Shown here piece after piece: positions 14,801 to 25,000 of a DNA stretch of 64,000 nucleotides. The notes below the pieces were generated by a model. It was not told the origin of the DNA, searched no databases, and saw only the letters and a list, made by a program, of their open reading frames with translations. Each line of letters starts with the position of its first letter. Positions within the stretch are counted from its first letter, which is position 1. The stretch is from contig JAEVLN010000009.1 of assembly GCA_018350325.1 (NCBI GenBank), positions 331,388-395,387 on the forward strand, written 5' to 3'. Both the position numbers and the translations under genes were made by a program. This stretch comes from Globodera rostochiensis (lineage: Eukaryota; Nematoda; Chromadorea; Rhabditida; Heteroderidae).

Positions 14801-14871
14801 AAGAAATTGACATGGAAAAAGTCGAGCTGAAACCGATGCAAATTCGCACTTTTCAATTGAGCGTCCAATGA
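8848..14871 (+). CDS. GH38 alpha-mannosidase, lysosomal type
   Basis: 26 exons joined in consistent phase give 1024 residues (human MAN2B1 about 1011): 8848-9048, 9110-9168, 9558-9607, 9666-9842, 10017-10037, 10097-10189, 10263-10342, 10546-10648, 10920-11089, 11136-11252, 11302-11508, 11612-11730, 11966-12035, 12076-12182, 12237-12366, 12584-12723, 12788-12869, 12919-13079, 13163-13217, 13358-13482, 13526-13630, 13681-13852, 13914-13973, 14214-14390, 14526-14675, 14728-14871. The enzyme hydrolyses alpha-mannosides of N-glycans. Zinc/active-site motifs are present: [16 protein letters not shown] (His88, Asp90) and [10 protein letters not shown] (predicted nucleophile Asp213). Later landmarks are [45 protein letters not shown] and [12 protein letters not shown]. 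The N-terminus has a hydrophobic anchor (about residues 27-49) instead of an obvious cleavable signal. Five introns use GC donors. Lysosomal type is inferred from the TVDEYY-containing active-site block. Confidence 0.94.
10343..10545 (+). repeat. 39-bp minisatellite in mannosidase intron 7
   Basis: About five copies of a 39-bp unit containing TTAATTTATTTGCATTAAAAG. The period is a multiple of three and the array stays open in the frame of the preceding exon until a TAA at the acceptor, so intron retention would add a hydrophobic [13 protein letters not shown] repeat. Confidence 0.85.
10686..10795. mobile_element. hAT-type MITE (TAGGG family), copy in mannosidase intron 8
   Basis: 110-bp non-autonomous element with terminal inverted repeats TAGGGGTTGG...CCAACCCTA and GC-rich inside. 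It is flanked by a perfect 8-bp duplication TCTTGAAG (10678-10685 and 10796-10803). An 8-bp target duplication with YARNG-type termini is the hallmark of hAT elements. Same family as the copy at 18343-18519. It lies wholly within an existing intron. Confidence 0.85.
13101..13124. repeat. (GATC)6 microsatellite
   Basis: Six perfect GATC units in mannosidase intron 18. Each unit is also a Dam/DpnII-type palindrome. Confidence 0.95.
13985..14200. repeat. AT-rich tandem repeat in mannosidase intron 23
   Basis: About seven imperfect copies of a roughly 30-bp unit (AATTTAAACTATTGATTGAT plus TATAATTGG). Purely intronic. Confidence 0.8.
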
Positions 14872-15447
14872 ATTGGTGGAATTGGCCAAATGCACTTTTG
14901 AATATTTAAATTTGTTTTATTTGTTTGTTATTCGATGTGTAAGCGAAACAATTAATAAACAATTTGTTTGTTATAATTAATCCATTTGAAGACGGAGGTT
15001 AATGAAGTCGGGACGGGGTTCGGATATTTGGCTTTTCGCTAAATCCATCAAATTTGGAACATTTGGCATAAAGTCGTTCATTATTTTATATATATTTTTA
15101 TTATTTATTCATCCAAAAAAAACTCATTTTTATATTAAAATTATGTGACAAATAAACACCGACAAAAAGGCGGCAAACGACGCGATTATTTCTGTTCTAA
15201 CGAAAAGGCGCCTACGCACCAAAAAGCCATAAAATTCAGCTTAATAATTGAATTTATTCAACCAATTAGTTAAAAATGATATTCTAAATCATTCCAAAAA
15301 GACTAATAAATACAATTTATAATTGGAGTTTTGAAACAAATTAAGTCCCTCTTTTTTCCGACTCTAATTACAGTCACATTTTGGTGCCCATTTGTTCACT
15401 AATGACTTCGTATTATAAGCGGATTAATTCGACTCGTTTTAAGTAAA
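14872..15447. other. Intergenic
   Basis: AT-rich stretch between the mannosidase and the SRSX-like receptor. No exon, RNA gene or strong rep­eat seen. Confidence 0.45.
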
Positions 15448-17381
15448 ATGGCGCTTAAAGCCAAAGAGTTGCGATTTTTTAATTTATATATTTTAAAGAC
15501 TTAAAATCTTAAACAATTTGAAATTTAAATTGCTTTTAATTACCATTTTTTAGCTTTATTTGGCGTACCGTAACGCGGGAGCGTCTCGGGATTTAATTGT
15601 TCCGGCCATTTTAGTGTTTGTTCCCGCCAGTTTCGGAGTTATTTTGAACGCTTTTGTGGTTTTTACAACAATAAAAGCAAAGTAAAATTAAACACAAAAT
15701 ATTAAAATTAAAACTTTTTTAAGAAATCTCCGCGCCGGAACAGCCAATTTTTTGATGCTTTTGATTTGTCTGTTTGAAATTGGCCATCAGAGTGGCCAAA
15801 TTGTGTTCCTCGTAATTGTTTCGAGTGGCACAAATTTTGTCGGCTTATTTAAAGCCGACCTTTTCGTTACGGTACAAAAAATGAAAAAACAATTTTAAAA
15901 AGTTTAATTTTAAGCCTATGATATTTTGTGTCAATGCCAACATGATGGCCATGTTCTGTGCCTCGTCCGACCGATTATTTGCCATTGCATCGCCATTTAA
16001 GTGAGAAGAAAATTAATTTTAAATTTGGTTTTAAACCCAACTATTAATTGTTTTTCTCATTTTATATTTAATTAGTTTAATAAATAATTGTGCTATTTAA
16101 GACACAAACAGGTGGCCACTCAGCATAAATTTGTCTATTTGTTCTGTCACACTTTGCTTTGTGCACTGTTCGGCCTTTATAGCCTTTTTTATGTGCTTTC
16201 TTATGGCATCCAAAACTCTGGAATGTAATAAATTACACATAATTTATTTTACATTTTTTGACAATTTTGGACTTCAATTTCAGACCGACTACCGGATGCA
16301 TTTGTGAGATTTTGTCGGACGATGTGATTCGAAATCGCTACTTCATCAACACGACACTGCTTAATTTGGCGTGCATCATTTGCTATGTGATCATCGGAGT
16401 GCTGATCAGATACAAAAAAGGGGGTCGGTTTTTTTGTTTTTTATTTATTTTTTGATTTTAAGGGGATTTTTTGAATAGAAAGCAGAACTTGCAGATTGGG
16501 CGGGTGAAACACTGCCGAGACTTTTGTTTGTATTCATTAGGGTCGCATCATAACAGCTAGAGTAAATATAGCGATCGTTAGTGATCATTAGCAACCCATT
16601 AATTGTTAATGAGTTTGGCATTTCAATTTCATTTTCAGTGACCGTGGAAACGAACACGCGCCTTTTGCGGTCGCTAAAAGTCATTTTGTTGGTCAGCGTC
16701 AATGCGCCAATTCTCTACGTGAACAGGTTAAGCTTAATTAACCAATTCGGGAATTCCCGAATTTCAACCGACCCATGAGAAGTCTGACATTTCATTAGTA
16801 AGGAAATCGGATAAAATTTGCTTTTCGGTTAAACTTTAAACTGATCTCTCATGTCGTGTTTTGAAGGCTAACGAATTTTGTACCGCTTAATTCATTTAAA
16901 GGTGAAAAAAAAATCGGGAAATCCGTTATTAGAGATTTTTAGTGATTTTGTCCGCTTTAGCCTATTAGGGATTTTGTCCATTTTGTCCGCTTTTAGCCTA
17001 TTAGGGATTTTGTCCATTAGTGATTTTGTCCGTTTTAGCCTATTAGGGATTTTGTCCATTAGTGATTTTGTCCGTTTTAGCCTATTAGGGATTTTGTCCT
17101 GCCACGCTTTCGAGCAGTACAGACAATCACATTTGTTCAATTAAAATAATCGCTTTTTTGCCTTCTTCAGTACCGAGTACCGTAAGGCATTCAAGCGCGA
17201 GTTCGGTGAATTGCGGAGATTGCTCCCTATCAAGCGGAACGCGTCGGTGTCCTCGTCTACTGCGAATGTCGTCCATGTTCAGCCCCGGCAGCAGCAACAG
17301 CCAACCCAAATTGCCGCAAATGGCGTCATCCGTCCGTCGTTCAACCACCAAAGCCAATCGTTCGCGATCAATCGCTTCTGA
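15448..17381 (+). CDS. SRSX-like GPCR with internal deletion of TM6/TM7
   Basis: Exons 2-8 are 15554-15681, 15724-15871, 15915-16000, 16102-16224, 16284-16423, 16639-16726, 17171-17381. The first exon is uncertain (possibly only MALK from 15448 with a GC donor). Segments: TM1 LIVPAILVFVPASFGVILNA, intracellular loop KAKNLRAGT, TM2 FLMLLICLFEIG, TM3 end MFCASSDRLFAI (DRY region), TM4 LFCHTLLCALFGLYSLFYVL, TM5 NTTLLNLACIICYVIIGVLI and tail STEYRKAFKREF. Exon lengths match those of the intact relative at 62065-63502 (128, 123 and 140 nt identical), except that exon 7 is 88 nt where the relative has 211 nt, a loss of exactly 41 codons. This joins the start of TM6 (LLRSLKVILLVSV) to the end of TM7 (NAPILYVN). 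It could be a truncated receptor or a young pseudogene; no stop or frameshift is seen. Confidence 0.72.
16930..17100. repeat. 42-bp minisatellite in the last intron of the SRSX-like gene
   Basis: Three to four copies of a unit built from ATTAGTGATTTTGTCCG and TTTTAGCCTATTAGGGATTTTGTCC, the first partly degenerate. The period is a multiple of three so both strands show spurious open frames. Confidence 0.85.
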
Positions 17382-17611
17382 TCATTTGACCAGCATAAAA
17401 AGCATAAAAATACTTCAATTTTATTTCGAACATTTTTGTACAGATTTGTCAGGAAAACTTTTTATTGCTTGCCGACAACGGCCGAGTTTGGCAACCCGAA
17501 CTTTGATTCTCGGACAATTCGACCCGACTTTTACAACTTTTCTACGAATAAAAATAATATAAAAAGGCGAAAATGGGAAAATTAGAGTTTCCCAATGTTC
17601 AAATTCCTTCA

Positions 17612-18947
17612 TTATTGTGCTTCAATGTCGGGTTCTTTGCCGAATATGTGACACGCTAAGACTAAAACTCCAACAACCGCAAGAATCATGCCGAAAAGCA
17701 CCAAAATGGTATAACAACGCTTCCGGCGTCGCTTTTTACCTTTAAAAGGGAATATAATTTATATTTTCATTTAGTCCATTTTATGCCAATGCCAATGCCA
17801 ATGTCAATATTATCGATTAAATGCCAATCTGATTGATCAAACAAATTTATCCTTACCGTCCGTTTTCCCATTTTTCCCAACAATTCGTTTGAAAATTGCA
17901 CTGTCTCCGGTAAATGTTTTCAGCAGACGAAAAACATTTTCCGTTTTCCATTCTTCGCGTTTTTGTCCCACACTTTCGTAACGAAAGGGACCATTAAAAA
18001 GTGCCAACAACGAATTTGCCGAACTTTTCACGAGGGTCCAAAAGTCTTTAAATGGCTCAATCTTTTGCAGATCAATTCCGCCAAGCCGGTGCTCTTCTTC
18101 GATCAGTTGGAGAGCTTTCCGGCAGTTTTCGCGCAACTGAGCGCTGTCACCGACGCCGGAATTCTTGGCCAAAACCATGTCGGCATACATTTTCTGGACG
18201 AGTTCGGCCCACCCCCCGGGGCTGTTCTTCAGCTTCATATACACCTTCACAATGCTGTCCATTTGCTTCAACATTTGAACCCTGGAGAGCAATAAGCGTA
18301 ACTTTGTCCATGGCACTTTGTGCCAAAAACCGTCCTTTTGACTAGGGTTGGTCCCAGTCCCCGAACCCCGACTTTTTTTACTCGGGGTTTTCGTCCCCGA
18401 CTTTTTTGAATTTTTCGGGGTTTTTTCTGGGGAAAACCCCGAACCCCGACTTTTTTGGTCGGGGACGAAAACCCCGACTCCGACTTTTCCCGCCCCCGAG
18501 GGGTCGGGGACCAACCCTACTTTTGACTCTTTTGGTCGGTGGTTCCATCCGTCGTTGGGTTCGACATTATTTGTTGTGCAATTTCCTTGTCGTCATTAAA
18601 CAACATCTGAAGACTTTCTGTTTAGAATTTATAACCAACCAGCTTCGTCTTATGCAAAATAAATCTTCAGTTTAATCAGTTTTTGCCTGAAATGTCGGAA
18701 GTGCCGGATTTGGCGGTGCCAGGATCACTTTCGACATGCGGGCAAACAGCAGCGATTCGGCCTCGTCCATTTCAGCAAACAGTGCAAAATTGTCAGCTGA
18801 TTGCTCACTTTTAGGCAATTCGTCCACATAATTTTGGTAAAATCCCCTCCAGAGAGTCTGAGGATCAGCGCCGGAAGGCACAAATTCCGGCAAAAAAGTA
18901 AGCACAAATAAAAGGCAATTCAAATGAATGTGGAGGCAAATTGTCAT
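17612..18947 (-). CDS. Signal-peptide, single-TM protein of unknown function with MITE-derived intron
   Basis: Four exons: 18947-18687, 18606-18521, 18341-17857, 17739-17612 (319 residues). The N-terminus has a signal peptide (MTICLHIHLNCLLFVLTFL); the middle is a helical, charged region (LLSRVQMLKQMDSIVKVYM, CRKALQLIEEEHRLGG); the C-terminus has a basic stretch KKRRRKR followed by a TM helix (YTILVLFGMILAVVGVLVLA) and a short tail HIFGKEPDIEAQ. Predicted type I membrane protein. Intron 1 is GC-AG (CAG|GCAAAA). Intron 2 (18342-18520) is a hAT MITE whose target duplication completes the splice sites. Without that splicing the upstream frame hits TAG at the first element base. No family recognised. 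Confidence 0.7.
18343..18519. mobile_element. hAT-type MITE acting as an intron
   Basis: 177 bp, terminal inverted repeats TAGGGTTGGTCCC...GGGGACCAACCCTA, GC-rich and partly self-complementary. It is flanked by a perfect 8-bp duplication CTTTTGAC (18335-18342 and 18520-18527). On the gene strand the duplication reads GTCAAAAG; its last G plus the element's first T make GT, and the element's final A plus the first G of the second copy make AG. Confidence 0.88.
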
Positions 18948-19250
18948 TATATAATTTTAATAAAATAAATATTTTACTTTTGTGGGGGGGGGCTATTAAT
19001 TTATGCTTATTTTCTTCGCTATAAAATAGTCAGTCGTCAACTCAATAAAAGGCCGCCCACGTGAATATTCGTGGCATCTTTATCCAAAATCATTTGACAA
19101 TGTCAATTTTAGCCATGTTTTTATGCCTTCACAAACTATTTTTTAGTTTGCCAATTTAACGTGCCGATCGATATACTATAAAATAAAATAAAATATCCTA
19201 TTTTGATCATTTAATGGATCATTTACGTGTTTGGCACTGTTCTGCCAATT

Positions 19251-21302
19251 TCAGTCGCAAATGGCACAAATGTATCGCGTGCCAAGTAACATTGGTCCAC
19301 ATTCCTCCGTTGCGCCGTAGAGCCCATTTTGGCAGCCCAAAGACTTTGCACTGCTGAAAAAGGGTGCGCCACAACGGCTTTGACATTTTCTGAAATTAAA
19401 ATGATAATTAAAATTAATTTCACAAAATTTATGTAAAAGAAACCTTTTCTGCTCCTCTTTTACTCGGCCAACCAATTCGGCGTCCTCGTCGTCCAAATTC
19501 GGGTCACAGCCCAACTCGCCAAAGTTTCCGAGCTGCAATAAAAGTGTGATTAATTATCCCTAATTAGGCTATTACCGAACGACCAAAGTAATGCTTGTGA
19601 TCGTAATGGTCGCCGACCAAATGCGACAAGTCAAAATGAATCGTTTCACTGCAGGCAAAATCTTCCCCGCGGGGTTGGCCGGCACAATTTGTGAACAAAT
19701 CGCTGTTTTTGTGAGATTCAAGCCGAGGCATTTGCTTTGAGTACCTAAAATTTGTGTTTTTAATTAATTGCCTATTTTAATTAATATTAATTCCCTACCA
19801 AATCTCTGCCCCGTGGTGGAAGTGCGTGCTGAGCGTTGGGTCGCATGGTTTGTCGTCGTCTTCACCGTTCAGTGAACACGGGGGAATGTGTGCAACAAAA
19901 TCCTCGCGGAAAACAATGCGAAAACTGCCGGGGGCATTTTACAAATAAATAAATAAAAACTAAATTCGGAAATTTAAACAGCAACCGAATCAATCAGCAG
20001 GACTCGGTTTGCCGTCCGTTATTTATTTACTTTTGTACCTGTTTGGCACCAACTCTTTGTGTTTGCTGGCAAATGCGGCATTCCCGACTCTTGGCTGGCC
20101 AAAAGTGTATAGGCGAACTTGGTCACTTCTGCAAATATTTCTCAATTTTTAATAAATCATTTCAAAAATCTTTTCAAGAACCTTTTGACGCCTTCAACAA
20201 CACTTCTGACAGCTGCCAACGAAGCCAAAGCACCGCCAAGAGAATGTCCGGTAAAAGTGACATTAAAACCCTTAAAAAGAATAGAAAAAATATTTTATTT
20301 AAAATTGTAATTTTAAAATAAGAAAAAGTTTCACTTTGAATGTTTGCAGAGTCGCTTTAATATTCGGCCAAAGTGACTTCAATGCTCCGTCGAAGTATTG
20401 GTTGACCTGAAATATAAATTCAAAAAAACTGAATATTTCTAAATTTTTCTATTTTCTCACTTTGCCAATGCCAAAAAAGTCGTTGCCGGGCTTAAGCGAT
20501 TGCCATCCCTGCATGATCAACTGCATTTTGGAGATTGTCCCCCGGAACACCACCACAACCTCTTCATGAGTATAAGACACAATCTGTACACATCGAATGT
20601 CCAAATTTTGGAAAATTCCAAACATAAATAAATCATCACAATACAACGGGAGGGGGGGGGGGGGAGGGTTTGGAAATTTGCGATTTTCTCGGGAACCTCC
20701 GAGGCGATTGAGTCCGGCGGGCCAGCCCTTATTTGTTAGTCCGGTCTCTTCAACGACAGCCATACTGTGAAAGTTCCGCAGGTGTTCCCCACAATATCGC
20801 AGTCCGTTTCTTTAATCGCCTGAAGTAGCCAATTCCCGGGCATCCATCTAAACGTCGGTTATTTTTGGTTTTTGTTTTAATTTTAATGCAATTTATAATA
20901 TTTATTAAATTATATATTGATATAATTTGTTAGATTTTCATCAATTTATTAAACAGTTTATTGAGCGGATACTGAACTACTCGCACTTTTTATAACCTTC
21001 TCAGTACAAATAAATTTATTTATTGACAAAACTTGGCGATGTTTTCGCTTTTTCCACAAAAATTTAACTTTTAATTTATGTTTTGGAATGACGGCCATTT
21101 TATCCCTTTCGTCACTTTCGTCCAAATGCCGTCCAAAATTGTCTAAAAATTGCCTTTTAACGCATGGCATTGGCGTGGTCGCATAAGCGGCAGCCGATAA
21201 GGCGGCGAAACGTTTTGCGAATTGCTCGTCGTAGGCACTGTCAGAAGAGCAAAATGGAGAAAAAGCGGCACAAACAAATACAAAACTCACAATAAACAAC
21301 AT
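19251..21302 (-). CDS. Secreted class 3 (fungal-type) lipase
   Basis: Ten exons: 21302-21154, 20847-20766, 20583-20461, 20406-20335, 20270-20182, 20128-20039, 19924-19799, 19744-19576, 19532-19444, 19389-19251 (375 residues). Signal peptide MLFIVSFVFVCAAFSPFCSS. Lipase_3 landmarks: YTHEEVVVVFRGT (oxyanion region), GFNVTFTGHSLGGALASLAA with nucleophile Ser152, VRLYTFGQPRVGN, FRIVFREDFVAHIPP carrying the likely catalytic Asp, and FHHGAEIW. The catalytic His is probably in HLVGDHYDHKHYFGRS. A Cys-rich C-terminal tail (CQSRCGAPFFSSAKSLGC) follows. Predicted extracellular triacylglycerol hydrolase. Intron 1 has a GC donor (AAAG|GCAATT). Confidence 0.92.
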
Positions 21303-22087
21303 TTATTTTAATTTGCTAAATTGAAATAATAAAAATAAATACTTATTAATTTAAATAAAACAAAGCCAAAAGAAATTTTGTTGAAAAAAAAGAGTGCAAA
21401 TGACCTTTAATAGCAAAAGTGCAAACAAATTTAAGTTAATGTGCAGAAGAAAGCACATTTTACAAATATTAATAAGGAACCCTCCCGGATGCCTTTAACC
21501 ACCAAATGAGTTTAAACAACTTTAAATAATTTCCGTTCCGCCAAACGTTTGACTGTACACTTTAGCAACAACAAAAAAAACCAGTCTCTAGTTTACGAAT
21601 CATTTCGACTCGTTCCCGGCCAACTCATTCTGCTACACCCCCCCCCCCAAGGCTACAAAATTTAAAAATCGGGAAAATGAACTAATTAGGTATATAATAA
21701 AGCGAAAACTTCAGAAACATTTTACCGACAAAATGACCATTGGTTTTTTGAAAATGTTATGACAGTAAATAGTGAATGAAATGAAGCCAAAAAGTGTTAA
21801 GGTTAGTGCCCTCTCCCCCGCCGCCAATCGCCGCATTGAACAAATCAAATTTGAATTTAAAAAGCACTCCACACAGCTACAACATTCTGCGCGAACTTTG
21901 CCGTTTTTGTTTCAATTTTGGCGAGAGCGTCGTCGGGCATTAATTTAATTGGGCCTATTTATACCTTTATTGTGTGACCGTAGTAGCGCATAAGCAATTT
22001 TATCTCAGACAGTTTTGAAGGACAAATTATAACATTTGCTGATCAAAAAGAAATATATAAATTGTGAAGCAATGTAAAATTTAAGTC
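21303..22087. other. Intergenic between lipase and PSME4
   Basis: AT-rich, includes a short poly-C run near 21640. It should hold the lipase promoter and PSME4 3' UTR. No other feature seen. Confidence 0.5.
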
Positions 22088-25000
22088 TCAGACATAGTAA
22101 GAGGGTGAAATCATAACATCCGTTAGAATTAAAAGTTGGTCTTCAGTGAATGCGCTTTTGTGTGTGTGCCATTCGTCCTGATGTGTCCGCTTGAACTCGT
22201 TGAGGGCGCGCTTCACTGTGCCCTTAAGAACATTTGTTTTTAGTAAATGATTCCTATTCCTATCCGGGATCCAGAGTCATTAGGCCAATCCCCAGTGATC
22301 GATCGGTCACTTACGTAAATGGGCTGAGGCTCTTTCGAATGGCGCGCGAGTGCCATCAATACTTCAGGCAGAAAGTCGGGAACGGAGTATGGAAAAGCCA
22401 ACACGACAGCCTAAAGGGAAAAGAAAGGGACCAATGAACAACTGAAAAACAATATTAAAATAAAGCATTGAAACTAAAATAATTCCCAAAAACCAAAACG
22501 TGGCCAGGAAAGAAACGGGGAGAGGGAAACCCGAAAATTGGCCAAAAATCCCTCAAAATCTTTTGCAATAGGTTTTCCATGTTGGTGACTGCTCCAAATA
22601 CGGACCGAAAGTGCGAGCACTCCGGAGTGCCGAATCGTCGGGTCGGTTGAGCTTGCCATTCTCCTTGACGTGTCCAAGACAGAGCCATCGACGGTGACAA
22701 TGGCGGCACGAATGAGCCCTCCGAGTGTTTCCGCTGCTGCAACGCGCACCTCAAAACGACAGTCGCAGAGCAAATCCATGATCAGCTGTTGAAGACGTGA
22801 AAAGCCACCCGGTTGAGCAGTGATGATGTACTGGTTAGTGAACGCGAAAACTTGCAGAAATCGCAACAAGCTAAAGAATAGTGGGCTTATCTAAGGCAAA
22901 ATCCCAATAAATTCTTGACCAGACCCATAAAGCGCCAACGAAATAAAAGACATAATTTTACGAGAATGATAAAAACCCCAGTCAGGAAACAGAGCCTAAT
23001 GGACTAAAAGAAAGGTAACTTTTCTGACCAAATTTTGCTCTTCCACCAAGTCGCTTTCTCGCGCAGCATTGTGCAGGTGGCTAACAATGTTTCCAAATCC
23101 GCTTTTGTGGTGGTGACGGAAAGGCCCATATAGCGCACCAACTGAGCGTTGCAATTGCTCTTCAATTCCTCGTCACTGAAATTAAAAGAACAAATGTTCC
23201 CCATTTTTAGTGAAATTGACGAATAAATTGATGAAAAAAAGAGTTTGAGACTGAACACTATTAATGATGAACATGGACAACTTACGAATTGTCGTTGGCA
23301 TAGTGCGCCAGCAGTGGGACCAAATGAATGACGCATTCGTCCATTGTTGGGCACATCTGGGCCCAATGTGCGCTCAAACTGCTGAGAAAGTTGAGCAAAG
23401 TGATCAATGCCAATTTCTCCCTCTTGAGTTCGTCGTTTCCGGCAGAAGACGCCAAATCGCCGAGGGACACGGTGGAATCGGTGTGAGGAACGGCAACGTC
23501 GTCGTCTTTCTTCAGCGTGTCCTTCCAAAGAGGCGTAAGCTAAAGGCAATTAGTGAAAATTTGGTAGTTATTTGTAATTTCATTTATAAATAATTGACGG
23601 ATCATCCAACGAATTAAACAAAACAAAATTTACCAAAGAATTGATGCGCGAAATCACTTCTTTAACAGTGACATAATTGTATTTGCTGTGCATGTCAGTG
23701 TCATCAGCCGCTCTTTTGAAATCGGAGGCCACTGACGTGGCAAGGCAACTTAAACAGGAAAAAGGCAAAACTTTGTTAGTGATCGCGTATTTGAGTCGAA
23801 GTTTCAAATAAAACTATTCGTATTAATGAGAATGCTAACAAATGTTTTGCTCACCTTCCTATGCGCAACCGGACATTCTGATACAAACCGCCAAGTCCGG
23901 AGATCTGCTCCAGACACAGCTCCGTCAACTGACGCCATTCGTTCGGCGTGCGCCATTCAAACTTTAAAGTGCGTTCCAATAGTTTAAAAATGTATTTAAA
24001 TCAATTGTTAGATTACCATCTCTCTGTTTCCATCTCTATTTTTTTTTCTATACATTCAACAACTTATTGAAAACTGCTGGTAACCCAAATGACATTTCAC
24101 CTGGTTAAGGCCTGACTGCAACAAATAGAGACGCCTAAAATATAAAAAGCATCAACAGAATTTATTCGATGTGTCAAAACATACGTTTTGATTTGTGTGC
24201 TTATTTCGGTGGGCCGTCGGGCGAGTCGGAAAAGCATTTCCACCAGCCAAGCGATGGAGCGCGGTTCACAGGAGCCAAACTGTTAAAAAATAAATAAATA
24301 TATTTTAAATAAGATAATTAAAGTGAATAAACAACGAACGATGGTCGCCAGCGCTGTGCCCCAATTCTTCTCGACCTCCGGCGTCAGTTCGAGAAAAGTG
24401 TCAGTCAACCGCTTTTCCAACCATTCTTGCACCTTCCGGACTTTGGCATGGCGCCACAACTTTGACCCGCAGACCAATCCCGTCACTAATTCACTTGCCA
24501 AACGATGGTGAGATTCCTTTAGAAAATTGGGGGAGGACGTAATGCATTGATTTTATTTTAAAAAGAATTCAATAGTTAATTATTATTTTTATTCTTTTAA
24601 TAAGAATTTAATCTTATTCTTTTAATAAGAATTCAATATTTATTTCTTATTTAAAGGAACAAGAAACGTCGACCAGACAAACGCAAAAAATTAAATTTCC
24701 AAAACTTACGTGAGCAATGTTGAGCACTTTGTCGAGCATCGCAATAAATTCTTGGAGGAGTATGTCGTTGAAACCGCGAAAAATGCGCTAAATCCAAGAA
24801 TTTATTCAAACAAAAATTTGGAAATATTCAAAACACAAAACGAAAAATAAGAAATTTTTAAAATTAATTATTTGGATTTGCGAACAGGAAAACTTTTTGT
24901 CTGGAATTTTTGATTGAACTACCAATCACTTCTCTACCACTTACATAGAACAGTGAGCTGTTGACCGGATCAAACTGTAAAACAGAAAATGAAAAGCTTG

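Noticed and set aside
16878..17144. Hydrophobic repeat ORF (SDFVRFSLLGILS) as the missing TM7 of the receptor
   Set aside because: It comes from the intronic 42-bp minisatellite, both strands are open, and it has no N-x-P or STEYR-like context.
17780..17826. Four ATGCCA motifs in a row, a possible DOG-box cluster
   Set aside because: They lie in the last intron of the minus-strand gene at 17612-18947, not upstream of any start codon; three are simply a short ATGCCA tandem repeat.
18342..18514. Chimeric protein starting inside the MITE (MVPDPSGAGK...)
   Set aside because: It would lose the signal peptide and first two exons; splicing out the element keeps an intact 319-residue frame.
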